Below the pieces are notes generated by a model. It was not told the origin of the DNA. It was given only the letters and a program-made list of their open reading frames with translations, and did not search any database. DNA of 55,789 nt, taken from assembly GCA_903848935.1 (NCBI GenBank), contig CAINHO010000019.1, positions 1 to 55,789 on the forward strand. The letters are read 5' to 3'. Source of the DNA: an uncultured Pseudomonadota bacterium. GTDB lineage: Bacteria; Pseudomonadota; Gammaproteobacteria; Methylococcales; Methylomonadaceae. Shown here in pieces: positions 1 to 9,102 of this stretch. Position 1 is the stretch's first letter; the number at the start of each line of letters is the position of its first letter. The position numbers and the translations under genes are program-made.

Positions 1-19
1 GAAGTTTGGAAACCAGTTT

Positions 20-136
20 GCTTGGTGACCATAGCGAGCGTGAACCACCCGATCCCATCCCGAACTCGGAAGTGAAACCGCTTAGCGCCGATGATAGTGT
101 GGCAGTTTGCCATGCGAAAGTAGGGAATTGCCAAGC
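20..136 (+). rRNA. rrf: 5S ribosomal RNA
   Basis: Seen: the conserved core (CCGAACTCGGAAGTGAAAC, then TAGCGCCGATGATAGTGTGG and ATGCGAAAGTAGGGA) matches gammaproteobacterial 5S rRNA from memory. The ends GCTTGG (from 20) and CCAAGC (to 136) pair as helix I, which sets the limits at about 117 nt. It is presumably the last gene of an rRNA operon whose 16S and 23S genes lie left of the window. Confidence 0.95.
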
Positions 137-149
137 TCTTAATTTTACG

Positions 150-183
150 AAAGCCTAAAATTTGACGATTTTGGGCTTTTTTG
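150..183 (+). terminator. rRNA operon terminator
   Basis: AAGCCTAAAAT pairs with ATTTTGGGCTT (one G-U pair) around a short loop and is followed by a T tract. It lies 14 bases after the 5S gene, as expected for an intrinsic terminator of the rRNA operon. Confidence 0.85.
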
Positions 184-258
184 TTTGTATTAAGTTTTAA
201 TTTCTAATATGATAATCCTTCACCTTACAAAACTAATAGATAATAGGAGTTTATCATC

Positions 259-579
259 ATGAAAAAATTACTAATCCTAACAATGTTACTGTCTAGCAAT
301 GTATTTGCATCGCCTGTCAACATCAACACTGCCGATGCACAAAAAATTGCTGATTCAGTATCAGGTTTTGGTTTGAAAAAAGCACAAACTATTGTTGATT
401 ACAGAACAAAAAATGGTGACTTCAAAACACTCGATGATTTAAACAAAGTTTCTGGCATTGGAGATAAAACCATTGAGAAAATTAAAGCTGATATTTTATT
501 TTCAGATGCTGGTTCGCCTGCATTAGTTTCAACGCCCATAACAGTACCAGTCGCTGTAGATCATTCTAAAAAAAAATAA
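259..579 (+). CDS. ComEA-like secreted helix-hairpin-helix protein
   Basis: A 106-residue protein with an N-terminal signal peptide (cleavage likely after the VFAS segment, about residue 18) followed by one ComEA-type helix-hairpin-helix unit: VNINTADAQKIA, then GFGLKKAQTIVDYR, then VSGIGDKTIEKIK. This family binds double-stranded DNA without sequence preference. Secreted single-HhH forms are common in Gammaproteobacteria and may take part in DNA uptake. The C-terminus is a short low-complexity tail ending in a lysine run. An AGGAG Shine-Dalgarno sequence sits before the ATG. It is a monocistronic gene between the rRNA terminator and the convergent rho gene. The DNA-binding family is clear; the role in competence is inferred. 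Confidence 0.85.
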   Translation: MKKLLILTMLLSSNVFASPVNINTADAQKIADSVSGFGLKKAQTIVDYRTKNGDFKTLDDLNKVSGIGDKTIEKIKADILFSDAGSPALVSTPITVPVAVDHSKKK

Positions 580-590
580 ATGCACAAAAA

Positions 591-619
591 AGCGATGTTC
601 AAATTATTTGAACATCGCT
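591..619 (-). terminator. rho gene terminator, convergent with the comEA-like gene
   Basis: A perfect 13-bp inverted repeat (AGCGATGTTCAAA / TTTGAACATCGCT, loop TTA). The run of A just left of it becomes a T tract on the minus strand, so it best serves rho. It may also stop the comEA-like transcript. Confidence 0.85.
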
Positions 620-642
620 AGCATTAACACGAAAACCGATAA

Positions 643-1899
643 CTAACGTTTCATAGATTCAAAAAATTCACTATTCGTTTTAAAGTCTTTTAACTTACCA
701 ATTAAAAATTCTGATGCTGCCATATCATCCATTGGATGCAGAATTTTTCGCAAAATCCACGTTTTTTGCAACGTATCAGGATCTACCAAATACTCCTCTC
801 GTCGCGTACCAGAACGATTGATGTTTATTGCTGGATAAATTCGTTTTTCAGCAATTTTTCGGTCTAAATGCAATTCCATGTTGCCTGTGCCTTTGAATTC
901 CTCAAAAATCACATCGTCCATTTTAGAGCCCGTATCGACCAACGCGGTAGCTATGATTGTTAAACTTCCGCCCTCTTCGATATTCCGTGCAGCACCAAAA
1001 AACCGCTTTGGTTTTTCTAACGCATTTGCATCAATACCACCGGTTAGAATTTTTCCTGACGATGGCACTACGGTATTATATGCGCGAGCCAGACGAGTAA
1101 TTGAATCTAGCAAAATTACCACATCGTGTTTGTGTTCAACTAAACGTCGTGCTTTTTCAATCACCATTTCGGCTACCTGAACGTGGCGAGTGGCGGGTTC
1201 ATCAAATGTACTCGAAATAACTTCACCATGTACGCAACGTTCCATTTCCGTGACTTCTTCAGGGCGTTCATCAATCAATAAAACAATCAAATAACATTCT
1301 GGATGTTTTTCAGCAATAGCTTGTGCCAAACTCTGCAAAATCATGGTCTTACCCGCCTTAGGTGGTGAAACAATTAACCCGCGCTGACCTTTACCAATGG
1401 GAGCAATTAAATCAATCATCCGTCGCGTTAAATCTTCACTCGTGCCATTTCCTTGTTCCAAAACAAAGCGTTGATGTGCAAAAAGTGGCGTTAGATTTGA
1501 AAAAGTGATTTTGTTTTTGGTATTTTCGGGCGGCTCAAAATTGATTTGATCCACTTTTAACATCGCAAAATAACGTTCATTATCTTTCGGTGGACGGATT
1601 TTGCCGGTAATGGTGTCGCCTGTTTTTAACGAAAAACGACGAATTTGACTCGGCGAAACATAAATATCATCGGGTCCTGCGAGGTACGAACAGCCCGGTG
1701 TACGAAGGAAACCAAAACCATCAGCTAAAATTTCCAACACGCCGTCACCAGAAATATCGTCGCCAGCTTTGGCTTGTTTTTTCAAAATCGCAAAAATTAA
1801 ATCTTGTTTGCGTGATCGTGCCACGTTTTCAAGCCCAAGAGATTCGGCGATTTCGATAACTTCACTGATTTGTTTTAGTTTTAATTCGGTAAGATTCAT
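643..1899 (-). CDS. rho: Transcription termination factor Rho
   Basis: 418 residues, essentially the length of E. coli Rho. Visible domains: an N-terminal Rho_N helical domain (about 1-45), the cold-shock-like RNA-binding domain with GFGFLR (61-66), and the RecA-type ATPase with Walker A ending KAGKT at 181-185 and Walker [17 protein letters not shown]. The C-terminal part carries the conserved [10 protein letters not shown] segment. Rho is a hexameric RNA helicase that ends transcription on unstructured C-rich RNA. The gene stands alone on the minus strand, with its own promoter about 130 bases upstream, a leader of roughly 120 nt and an intrinsic terminator behind it. The long leader fits the known autogenous attenuation of rho, but that is inference here. 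Confidence 0.98.
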   Translation of the reverse strand: MNLTELKLKQISEVIEIAESLGLENVARSRKQDLIFAILKKQAKAGDDISGDGVLEILADGFGFLRTPGCSYLAGPDDIYVSPSQIRRFSLKTGDTITGKIRPPKDNERYFAMLKVDQINFEPPENTKNKITFSNLTPLFAHQRFVLEQGNGTSEDLTRRMIDLIAPIGKGQRGLIVSPPKAGKTMILQSLAQAIAEKHPECYLIVLLIDERPEEVTEMERCVHGEVISSTFDEPATRHVQVAEMVIEKARRLVEHKHDVVILLDSITRLARAYNTVVPSSGKILTGGIDANALEKPKRFFGAARNIEEGGSLTIIATALVDTGSKMDDVIFEEFKGTGNMELHLDRKIAEKRIYPAININRSGTRREEYLVDPDTLQKTWILRKILHPMDDMAASEFLIGKLKDFKTNSEFFESMKR

Positions 1900-2024
1900 A
1901 AAAGACAGCTCAAAAGAAAAAGATAGCGTTAAGAATTAAATTTCAGAACGATTGGAGTAGAAAAATTAAGGGATTTTTATTTGAAATGATATGTTTGAAG
2001 TACGCACGACTGTGACGTGCGTTA

Positions 2025-2054
2025 AGTATAGCCGAAACGCGCTATACCGTCCAA
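2025..2054 (-). promoter_or_regulatory. Probable sigma-70 promoter of rho
   Basis: On the minus strand, TTGGAC (2054-2049), an 18-base spacer and TATACT (2030-2025). The start site would be near 2018, giving a leader of about 120 nt that contains a small GCACG/CGTGC hairpin. Confidence 0.6.
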
Positions 2055-2149
2055 CCCAATGGCATAAAATCAGTAATATAGCCACTTTCTGTGTTATATT
2101 TTGCGCCACAAAAGGGCATTTCGCCGATTAAAATTACTGAAAAAACTGC

Positions 2150-3571
2150 ATGAATGAATTAGAGGCTGTTTGGATTGTTGACGACGATAAATCCATTCGT
2201 TGGGTGATGGAAAAAGCTCTGCAAAAAGCCGAGATGACTACGCGCAGTTTTCAAAATCCAAAAGAATTACTCGCTGCATTACAGCATGAAATTCCCGACG
2301 TTTTGATTACTGATATTCGGATGCCGAATATGAACGGTTTGGAATTACTCGACCGAATTCAATCCGATTACCCTGAATTGCCCGTGATTGTGATGACTGC
2401 ACATTCAGATTTGGACAGCGCGGTGGCGGCATTTCACGGCGGCGCATTTGATTATTTACCCAAACCTTTTGACATTGTCGATGTAGTTGAATTAACGCGC
2501 AGGGCTTGTGTACATTCACAACAACAGCGGGAAAGTGTGACAAATACCGTGACCTCAAAACAAAGTGCCATTCCTGATATTATTGGTGAAGCCCCTGCGA
2601 TGCAGGAGGTTTTTCGCGCTATTGGACGATTGGCACGGTCGCAGATTACAGTGTTAATTAACGGCGAATCTGGGACGGGAAAAGAGTTAGTTGCGAAAGC
2701 GTTGCACCGCCACAGCCCCCGCAGTGCGAAACCCTTTATTGCGTTAAATATGGCAGCGATTCCGAAAGATTTAATGGAATCAGAATTATTTGGACATGAA
2801 AAGGGGGCGTTTACTGGTGCAGTTCTGCGTAGGGCAGGGCGGTTTGAACAAGCAAATGGTGGCACATTATTTTTAGATGAAATTGGCGATATGCCTGCCG
2901 AATTGCAAACGCGATTATTGCGGGTATTAGCAGACGGTGAATTTTATCCTGTCGGGGCTTACGCCTCGACAAAAGTAGATGTGCGAATTATTGCCGCGAC
3001 GCATCAAAATTTAGAAGAACTCGTGAAACAAGGGCGTTTTCGTGAAGATTTATTTCACCGTTTAAATGTAATTCGGATTCATATTCCGCCGTTGCGCGAA
3101 CGCAAACAAGATGTTCCTTTATTATTGCGTTACTTTTTACAGCAGGCAGCAAAAGAGTTGGATATGGAAATCAAAATTTTAAAGCCGGATGTCGAGAAAT
3201 TATTAAGCACGTTGGATTGGCGTGGTAATGTGCGGCAATTGGAAAATACTTGTCGTTGGCTGACTGTGATGGCTTCAGGGAGCGAAATTCACATCCATGA
3301 TTTACCGCCGGAATTGTTAGCAACGATGACTGAAAAAACATCATTGAGTGGTGATTGGGAAAGTTTGTTGCGCGTGGCAATTGATCAACATTTGCTCAAC
3401 AAAACCGCCGAAATTGCCAAGAAAATCCTTCCAACCGTTGAAAGTATTTTGATTAAATCAGCGTTAGAGTTTACCGGCAATAAACGCCACGAAGCGGCTA
3501 TTTTATTGGGTTATGGGCGAAATACGTTAACGCGAAAAGTCACCGAATTAAACATCGATGTCAATGACTAA
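2150..3571 (+). CDS. ntrC: Nitrogen regulation response regulator NtrC
   Basis: 473 residues with the full NtrC architecture. The receiver domain (1-120) has the acidic DDD pocket (11-13), phospho-acceptor D55 and K105. The sigma-54 AAA+ domain (about 143-380) has Walker A GESGTGK (172-178), the sigma-54-contacting loop GAFTGA (219-224) and Walker B TLFLDEIGDMP. The C-terminus holds a Fis-type helix-turn-helix (about 435-470). The central stretch matches NtrC/GlnG more closely than other enhancer-binding proteins (GRFEQANGGTLFLDEIGDMP). NtrC activates sigma-54 promoters under nitrogen limitation after phosphorylation by NtrB. No ntrB or glnA flanks it here, so its kinase is encoded elsewhere. 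It is divergent from rho. Confidence 0.95.
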   Translation: MNELEAVWIVDDDKSIRWVMEKALQKAEMTTRSFQNPKELLAALQHEIPDVLITDIRMPNMNGLELLDRIQSDYPELPVIVMTAHSDLDSAVAAFHGGAFDYLPKPFDIVDVVELTRRACVHSQQQRESVTNTVTSKQSAIPDIIGEAPAMQEVFRAIGRLARSQITVLINGESGTGKELVAKALHRHSPRSAKPFIALNMAAIPKDLMESELFGHEKGAFTGAVLRRAGRFEQANGGTLFLDEIGDMPAELQTRLLRVLADGEFYPVGAYASTKVDVRIIAATHQNLEELVKQGRFREDLFHRLNVIRIHIPPLRERKQDVPLLLRYFLQQAAKELDMEIKILKPDVEKLLSTLDWRGNVRQLENTCRWLTVMASGSEIHIHDLPPELLATMTEKTSLSGDWESLLRVAIDQHLLNKTAEIAKKILPTVESILIKSALEFTGNKRHEAAILLGYGRNTLTRKVTELNIDVND

Positions 3572-3651
3572 GCAAAAAACAGCCCCTGTCACACGCGCTG
3601 CAAAGATAGTGTGATACCATTCACGCCAATTTTTTTAATTGAGACAAAACT

Positions 3652-4071
3652 ATGAAAGCAACCGTTAAATGGGTAGATGGCGTGATGTTTGTCGGTGAAT
3701 CGGGCAGCGGTCATACTGTTGTGATGGATGGCCCGCCCGATTTGGGCGGTCGCAATATGGGCATCCGTCCAATGGAAATGTTGTTGTTAGGTGTGGGCGG
3801 ATGTTCGTCGTTCGATGTCGTGCAAATCCTCCAAAAAGGACGCAATGATTTAGTCAGTTGTGTCGCCGAATTAACCGCTGAACGGGTTGATGCTGTCCCT
3901 GCGGTTTTTAGTAAAATTCATTTAAATTTTGTGGTTAGCGGACGCGATTTAAAACCAGCAGCCGTTGAACGCGCAGTAAAATTGTCAGCGGAAAAATACT
4001 GCTCTGCAGCAATTATGTTAGGAAACGCAGGGGTAGAGATTACCCATGATTTTGAAGTTATTGAGGTTTAA
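3652..4071 (+). CDS. OsmC/YhfA-family protein
   Basis: 139 residues of the OsmC/Ohr fold. Two cysteines sit at the positions expected for the redox pair: C51 in the segment [10 protein letters not shown] and C117 in [10 protein letters not shown]. Family members reduce organic hydroperoxides, but the YhfA-like branch that this resembles ([17 protein letters not shown]) has no firmly assigned substrate. The start ATG follows an A-rich leader. The gene lies 5 bases before speD and carries speD's Shine-Dalgarno sequence at its 3' end, so the two are probably co-transcribed. Confidence 0.85.
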   Translation: MKATVKWVDGVMFVGESGSGHTVVMDGPPDLGGRNMGIRPMEMLLLGVGGCSSFDVVQILQKGRNDLVSCVAELTAERVDAVPAVFSKIHLNFVVSGRDLKPAAVERAVKLSAEKYCSAAIMLGNAGVEITHDFEVIEV

Positions 4072-4076
4072 AAACA

Positions 4077-4865
4077 TTGAATACAAAATTACAATTACAT
4101 GGCTTTAACAATTTAACAAAGTCGCTTAGTTTTAACATTTATGACATTTGTTACGCACCCGCCGAGCAGCAAAAAGCCTACATCGAATACATCGACGAAG
4201 CCTACAATGCAGATAAGTTGACGCAAATCCTTAAAAATGTGGCTGAAATTATTGGCGCGCAAATTTTAAACATTGCCCGTCAAGACTATGACCCACAAGG
4301 TGCGAGTGTCACGATGTTGATTTCGGAAGGTGATTCGCCCCCCCCGCCGAGCATGAACAGCCAATCACCTGGTCCTTTGCCAACGAATACGATTTTGGCA
4401 CATTTAGATAAAAGCCATATCACTGTCCACACTTATCCTGAAAGTCATCCAGATAGCGGCATTAGTACGTTTCGTGCCGATATAGACGTTTCGACATGCG
4501 GACGTATTTCGCCATTGAAAGCGTTGAATTATTTGATTCACAGCTTCGAATCGGACGTGGTTACAATGGATTATCGCGTGCGGGGTTTTACACGCGACAT
4601 TGAAGGCAAAAAACTGTATATCGATCACAGCATCACGTCGATTCAAGATTTCATTGCGGTTGATACGCAAGAAAACTACCAAATGATTGACGTGAACGTG
4701 TATCAAGAAAACATTTTTCACACCAAAATGATGTTGAAAAAAACGGAATTGGAAAATTATCTATTTGAAAAAGAGTGTGATTTGTCAGCTGATCAAAAAG
4801 TCGTAATCGAAAAGAAAGTTCACAAAGAAGTGACTGAAATTTTTTACGGTCGGAATTATCGCTAA
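4077..4865 (+). CDS. speD: S-adenosylmethionine decarboxylase proenzyme (SpeD)
   Basis: 262 residues, close to E. coli SpeD (264) and similar along its whole length, including [13 protein letters not shown] at the start and YGRN at the end. The pro-enzyme cuts itself between K112 and S113 (context [16 protein letters not shown]) to make the pyruvoyl group that decarboxylates SAM for spermidine synthesis. The start is TTG: homology reaches back to it, GAGG lies about 10 bases upstream inside the preceding gene, and there is no better ATG. A proline-serine insertion (about 87-99, [11 protein letters not shown]) lies in a linker just before the cleavage site region. speE is not adjacent. Confidence 0.95.
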   Translation: MNTKLQLHGFNNLTKSLSFNIYDICYAPAEQQKAYIEYIDEAYNADKLTQILKNVAEIIGAQILNIARQDYDPQGASVTMLISEGDSPPPPSMNSQSPGPLPTNTILAHLDKSHITVHTYPESHPDSGISTFRADIDVSTCGRISPLKALNYLIHSFESDVVTMDYRVRGFTRDIEGKKLYIDHSITSIQDFIAVDTQENYQMIDVNVYQENIFHTKMMLKKTELENYLFEKECDLSADQKVVIEKKVHKEVTEIFYGRNYR

Positions 4866-4878
4866 AAACGTCTGAAAA

Positions 4879-4901
4879 ATGGCGCGGATTATTCGCGCCA
4901 T
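4879..4901 (-). terminator. Terminator between convergent speD and glcF-like genes
   Basis: Perfect 8-bp stem ATGGCGCG / CGCGCCAT. On the minus strand it is followed by T-rich sequence (TTTTTCAGACGTTTTT), so it mainly ends the Fe-S protein transcript; it could also serve speD. Confidence 0.75.
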
Positions 4902-4908
4902 ATTCATG

Positions 4909-6105
4909 TCAATTCGCCAATTGTTTTGCCAGTAAAACAATCGGATGCACCACTGTTATATTCTCTCCACGTTCTCGCAAACCCGCCGCAATATGCAACG
5001 CACAACCAATGTTTGAACTAACTAAATAATCAGCTGGTTTTTCCAGAGAAGTTTCGAGCAATTCATTCAATAACGTTTGCGCCATTTTATCGTGTCGCAA
5101 ACTATAACTTCCCGCTGCACCACAACATTGCGTAGTTTCAGGCAACGACGAAATGTTTGCGTCAGGAATTTGTTTTAATAATTTCAAAACGCTTTTGTCG
5201 GTTTTCAACACATTTTTCAACGTGCAAGGCGAATGCACACGAATGTTCGTCGTAAGCGGTTTTAAATCTAACTCGAATTGCGACAGAAAATGACTAATAT
5301 CGACCACTTTGGGCGCGTAATCTTTCAACGTGCCGCCGCAACCACTGGCAATCGTGATTATCGCTTGCAAATTTTCATTCGCAAACGCAGTTTGATTCTG
5401 TTTCGCCAAAGTTTGCGCGGTTTCAGAATCACCTTCGTGCAACGCTATCGCGCCACAACAGGTTTGCGTTTCGGGTAAATAGACATTAAAACCAACATGC
5501 GTCAAAACGGTAATCGCGGCGTTTACGGTTTCAAAATCAAACAATTCACCCATACAACCGACAAATAAGCCCACGTCACCTTTGATTTCGTTAGTTGCCG
5601 GGTAATAATTTTGCAACGGTTGCGTGTCTTGATAATTCGGCACTAAACGTTCCAACTCGCCTAAACCAAGCAAATTCGGCAAACGTAAAAAACGCACGGT
5701 TTTTTGCAAATTATTTTGCTGATAAAACTTTAAACCGGATTTCGCCCAGCGTTGAACACGTTTATTTTCAGCAAATGTTTTCACCAATCGGACAGAAAGC
5801 GGCGTAGATTGTTCACCGTGCATTTCAGCGCGAAAATCATCAATCAATTTCGCATACGGCACAACGGCGGGACACGCTTTTTCACACGCTCGACACAGCA
5901 AGCAACTATCAATGTGTTCAAGTAAATTATCCGTCATATTTAATTGCCCACCTGCCCATGCTTGAATTAGCGCAATCCGTCCGCGTGGCGATTCATTTTC
6001 ATTTTGAGTGTGTGTGTAAGTCGGACAATGTGGCGCACAAATCCCGCATTTCACGCAGCTATCCGCAATCGCCAGTAATTCTTTTTTTGTATTAGTCATT
6101 TTCAT
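4909..6105 (-). CDS. GlcF-like Fe-S oxidoreductase subunit
   Basis: 398 residues. Two 4Fe-4S cluster motifs lie at the N-terminus: C17-x2-C20-x2-C23-x3-C27-P and C68-x2-C71-x2-C74-x3-C78-P. Two CCG domains follow, with the signatures QTCCGAIALHEGD and TQCCGAAGSYSL. This is the layout of GlcF, the iron-sulfur subunit of glycolate oxidase, and of related LutA/HdrD-type proteins. No glcD or glcE (FAD subunits) is next to it, so the redox partner and substrate are unknown; glycolate is only a guess. It overlaps the upstream membrane-protein gene by 14 bases, which suggests translational coupling and perhaps a membrane anchor. A second ATG two codons in could also be the start. Confidence 0.85.
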   Translation of the reverse strand: MKMTNTKKELLAIADSCVKCGICAPHCPTYTHTQNENESPRGRIALIQAWAGGQLNMTDNLLEHIDSCLLCRACEKACPAVVPYAKLIDDFRAEMHGEQSTPLSVRLVKTFAENKRVQRWAKSGLKFYQQNNLQKTVRFLRLPNLLGLGELERLVPNYQDTQPLQNYYPATNEIKGDVGLFVGCMGELFDFETVNAAITVLTHVGFNVYLPETQTCCGAIALHEGDSETAQTLAKQNQTAFANENLQAIITIASGCGGTLKDYAPKVVDISHFLSQFELDLKPLTTNIRVHSPCTLKNVLKTDKSVLKLLKQIPDANISSLPETTQCCGAAGSYSLRHDKMAQTLLNELLETSLEKPADYLVSSNIGCALHIAAGLRERGENITVVHPIVLLAKQLAN

Positions 6106-6553
6106 TTTTCGTGAGTGAGTCGAGAATTTGTTGGTATTCGTCTAATTTTGGGCGATATAAAAATACGCCTAACCCTGCAATGCCCGTCAAAATGTGCAGC
6201 GTTCTAAAACCGTCGCCCAAATAAAATATCGTTGCACCAAAGCTGCCGATGACTAGCATCATTAACATCGACACCGTAACCGTTAACGTGTATCGAATTT
6301 TCACGACGCGCTTTAAACTAGCATTTTTCAAAAGCGGCATTGTTTCATTTAGACGCAAAAAAATGTGACGCAACAAATTCGTCAACGGCAACATTAGAAT
6401 GGCTAGAATATAAAAAACCGTACGCCCAAAAAGTCGTGTGTCTTCGGCTAATGGATTTTGCCAGCTTTCAGAATGTGCGAAGGCGACGCTAAAAATCAGC
6501 ATTGCAATAACAAAACTGGTGATAAACCAAGGTAAAAAAATCGGGGATTTCAA
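6092..6553 (-). CDS. Four-helix membrane protein coupled to the GlcF-like protein
   Basis: 153 residues with about four predicted transmembrane helices (roughly 8-28, 47-63, 90-110 and 118-137) and a polar tail. I do not recognise the family. Its 3' end overlaps the GlcF-like gene, so the pair is likely an operon. By position it could be a membrane anchor or a small haem or quinone-linked subunit, but only a few histidines (for example in the segments NLLRHIFL and FRTLHILTG) could act as ligands. The function is not assigned. Confidence 0.7.
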   Translation of the reverse strand: MKSPIFLPWFITSFVIAMLIFSVAFAHSESWQNPLAEDTRLFGRTVFYILAILMLPLTNLLRHIFLRLNETMPLLKNASLKRVVKIRYTLTVTVSMLMMLVIGSFGATIFYLGDGFRTLHILTGIAGLGVFLYRPKLDEYQQILDSLTKNEND

Positions 6554-6620
6554 AGGATGAACTCGTTTAGGAATCTTGAGAAGAGCTTATTTTAAGCGGT
6601 AAATCGAATTTTCGACAGGC

Positions 6621-6791
6621 AATAAAAAGCCCGCTGTAAAAGCGGGCTAACTTGAGCGATTATTATTTTTGTTATCTTGTCGTTCTAAGCGATTTACCCA
6701 GCGACGTGACTCAAGTGAAAGTGTTTCTAACTATTTATTATTGTTATTTCGCTTTTTCAAGCTACCTACCTAAACGCTTTCTGTTGAAAGC
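6621..6791 (-). ncRNA. Candidate small regulatory RNA, about 170 nt
   Basis: This fills most of a 363-base gene-free stretch (6554-6916). On the minus strand a good sigma-70 promoter is followed by: hairpin CGCTTTC-AACA-GAAAGCG; hairpin GCTT-GAAA-AAGC; an unpaired A-rich tract (AATAACAATAATAAATA); a long-range 7-bp pairing ACTTGAG/CTCAAGT enclosing GTCG/CGAC and a second A-rich loop (AACAAAAATAATAA); then a GC-rich intrinsic terminator. There is no long open frame. The repeated AANAANAA tracts resemble the Hfq/Crc-binding motifs of CrcZ/CrcY RNAs of Pseudomonas, but I cannot show homology. It might instead be an mRNA leader or 3' product of nnrS, though the internal promoter argues for a separate gene. 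Confidence 0.6.
6628..6648 (-). terminator. Intrinsic terminator of the small RNA candidate
   Basis: AGCCCGCT / AGCGGGCT 8-bp stem (loop 5) followed on the minus strand by TTTTTATT. Confidence 0.85.
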
Positions 6792-6797
6792 GGGCGC

Positions 6798-6827
6798 ATT
6801 TTAGCCGCAATAAATGGATTGTGTCTA
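6798..6827 (-). promoter_or_regulatory. Sigma-70 promoter of the small RNA candidate
   Basis: Minus strand: TAGACA (6827-6822), an 18-base spacer and TAAAAT (6803-6798). Five of six bases match consensus in each box. The start site would be near 6791, just before the first hairpin. Confidence 0.6.
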
Positions 6828-6916
6828 TTTAAAAAACAGATTATTTCCAATAAAACAAACATAGTTTAACAAAGGTTAATAAATACAATTTATTAGCGAA
6901 AAATCTTACTAATCAA

Positions 6917-8092
6917 TTAGCCTTCTTTACCGTCTGCTCGTGCTTTCGTCAGCATCGGCGCATACACGAAAATGAATAACGCAAACGCAGCTAACCACGC
7001 CAACGTAGCTAAATAAATCAATACGCTAGACCACGAGGTAATCGCCAAGGGTAAAATCACGCGAAATAATGCTGCTACATTTATCAATACAAACGCCACT
7101 GCAATCGCATTCGAGGCATTCATCGTGCGTCCGGTGTGACCTAATGAAACTCGCGCCATCATGCCTAACGTTAAAATGCCAATGCCTCCGACCGTAAAAG
7201 CGTGTAATGCCAATGACGGTAAAATCAATTCCCACGCCGCAAATGCCGTGAAAATAAAGCCTACAATCAACCAACCGTAACCCAAATATAAAACCCACAA
7301 CAACGGCACAAACCAAATTCTAAACACAAACCAAGAAGTTAAACGCCAGCCGTTTAACGCTGCTGTTGTCAATGCAATTAACGCTAAAAACGTACCTGAA
7401 ATACCGACCAATTGCAGCGTAAACAATGTCGCCGCGCTACCAATCGCTAAAAAATCAAGTTGTTGACTTCGTGGAATTGAAACGCCTTTCAGCCCTTTTT
7501 CAGTAAAAAATGGAAACACGCGCCCCGCAATTACCAGCATTATCATTACAATCGCCGCCACTACAATCTGCACGCCCATCGCTGCGCTGTTACCGCACAC
7601 ATCAAGCATTTGCGCGTGAATCAAACCGTTGCCCAACATCAACAACGTTAATAAGCCGACAAACAACAAATTTTTATAGTTTTTCGTTTGAATTAACGTT
7701 TTCGCAATGACAAAAGCAAGCGTCGGCAAAAAAGCAAAATCGACTAATGCAATCAGCTCGTCTGGCAATAAACCTGCGTAAAACGGCAAAATTCGTCCGT
7801 ATAACCACAACAAACTCAGTCCTACGAGCGCATTGCCCTGTAACGTGATTTTACCCGTCCAATTACTGACAGCGGTAAGTAAAAATCCTGCAATTACCGC
7901 GACGGTATAACCGAGCAACATTTCATGGGCGTGCCAATAAGTGCCGGTAAAATATACCGACGGTGCGACCGTGTCTTGCGTCATGCCTTGCCATAAAATC
8001 AGCAAACCTAATGCTGCAAATCCAGCGAGTAAAAAAAAGGCTCGAAAACCTAGCGCAAATAACGGGTACTTTAAAACGGTGGGGGATTTCAT
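6917..8092 (-). CDS. NnrS family membrane protein
   Basis: About 391 residues with roughly 12 transmembrane helices. The N-terminus KYPLFALGFRAFFLLAGF and the segments YWHAHEMLLGYTVAVIAGFLLT and LHAFTVGGIGILTLGMMARVSLGHTGR are typical of NnrS. The family contains haem and copper and is linked to nitric oxide stress or denitrification. The frame extends back to 8134, but the ATG at 8092 is chosen: it starts at the conserved region and lies 4 bases after the yicC stop, so the two are probably one operon. No NO reductase or nitrite reductase is nearby. Confidence 0.85.
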   Translation of the reverse strand: MKSPTVLKYPLFALGFRAFFLLAGFAALGLLILWQGMTQDTVAPSVYFTGTYWHAHEMLLGYTVAVIAGFLLTAVSNWTGKITLQGNALVGLSLLWLYGRILPFYAGLLPDELIALVDFAFLPTLAFVIAKTLIQTKNYKNLLFVGLLTLLMLGNGLIHAQMLDVCGNSAAMGVQIVVAAIVMIMLVIAGRVFPFFTEKGLKGVSIPRSQQLDFLAIGSAATLFTLQLVGISGTFLALIALTTAALNGWRLTSWFVFRIWFVPLLWVLYLGYGWLIVGFIFTAFAAWELILPSLALHAFTVGGIGILTLGMMARVSLGHTGRTMNASNAIAVAFVLINVAALFRVILPLAITSWSSVLIYLATLAWLAAFALFIFVYAPMLTKARADGKEG

Positions 8093-8096
8093 AGTT

Positions 8097-8963
8097 TTAT
8101 TCAATGTTTTGGATTTGCTCGCGCATTTGTTCAATTAACACTTTGAGTTCAATGGCGATTTGGGTCATTTCTATATCAGCCGCTTTCGAGCCAAGCGTAT
8201 TTGCTTCACGATTCAACTCTTGCATCAAAAAATCCAACCGTCTACCCACTGGTTCTGATTGCTTAATAATCCGAAGCACTTCATTAACGTGCGTGTCTAA
8301 ACGATCTAATTCTTCAGCAATATCGAGCTTTTGTGTTAAATGTACCAACTCTTGTTCTAATCTATCCGGATCAGGATTTAGCACCAATTCACTGACGCGC
8401 TCTTGTAGTTTTGTACGGATATTGACTAAAACTTCGGGCATTCGCTGTTTCGCCTGTGTAACAAATTGCTGCATTTTGTAACAGCGTTCCGCAATCAATG
8501 TAGCAAGTTGAAGACCTTCGCGTTCACGAGTTTCAATCAATTGCGTAAGTGTCCGTTGAATTAACGCTACCATGCCTTCGTGCAACAATTGTCTGTCTAC
8601 GCTGGCTTCATGTTGAATCGACGGCAACGCCAAAATATCCAATGCTGAAAATCGCGCCGGTGCTTGCATGAGATGTTCAATTTGTTGCGTAGCTTTTAAC
8701 AATGCCGCCACCGCTTCCATATTGACCACAAACGCTTGTCCCTCTTTCGATTGTTTTTTGTAACTTAACGCGCATTCGATTTTGCCGCGATTCAATTTTC
8801 CACTAATCAATGCCCGCGCATCACCTTCGATAAACCGTAACCGGTCAGGAATTTTGAGTGTAATGTCACAATAACGATGATTGACGGTTCGCAATTCGCA
8901 ACTCACTATTAAATCGCCCAATTCTGCTTCGCCATTAGAAAACGCTGTCATACTTTTAATCAT
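8097..8963 (-). CDS. yicC: YicC family endoribonuclease
   Basis: About 288 residues. The start SMTAFSNGEAE, the segment ELRTVNHRYCDITLKIPDRLR, and the C-terminal FLMQELNREANTLGSKAADIE are signatures of YicC. E. coli YicC has been described as an endoribonuclease with a role in small-RNA turnover. The frame opens at 8978, but the ATG at 8963 (MIKSMTAF) matches the family start and has an AGG-containing site before it. It is divergent from rph, the same neighbourhood as in E. coli, and is followed at once by nnrS. Confidence 0.92.
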   Translation of the reverse strand: MIKSMTAFSNGEAELGDLIVSCELRTVNHRYCDITLKIPDRLRFIEGDARALISGKLNRGKIECALSYKKQSKEGQAFVVNMEAVAALLKATQQIEHLMQAPARFSALDILALPSIQHEASVDRQLLHEGMVALIQRTLTQLIETREREGLQLATLIAERCYKMQQFVTQAKQRMPEVLVNIRTKLQERVSELVLNPDPDRLEQELVHLTQKLDIAEELDRLDTHVNEVLRIIKQSEPVGRRLDFLMQELNREANTLGSKAADIEMTQIAIELKVLIEQMREQIQNIE

Positions 8964-9042
8964 TATTTTGCCTATCATTTTTGATAAAGAAGTGCCTCCA
9001 TTCTAACCGTGCGACGCAGGGCTTGCACCTTTTAACTGTGCG

Positions 9043-9070
9043 TTCACGCGCCATCGTTATACGTTATACT
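9043..9070 (+). promoter_or_regulatory. Possible rph promoter
   Basis: TTCACG (9043-9048), a 16-base spacer and TATACT (9065-9070), about 33 bases before the rph ATG. The -10 box is good and the -35 box weak. Confidence 0.4.
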
Positions 9071-9102
9071 GTGCGACAACTTTATTTTGAGGGACTAAAT
9101 CG

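Noticed and set aside
3589..3614. TCACAC / GTGTGA inverted repeat between ntrC and the OsmC-like gene
   Set aside because: Only 6-bp arms with a 14-base spacer and no T run; too weak to call a terminator or operator.
4909..6105. Firm call of glycolate oxidase subunit GlcF
   Set aside because: The Fe-S and CCG layout fits, but glcD and glcE are not present and a membrane protein is coupled instead, so the substrate is left open.
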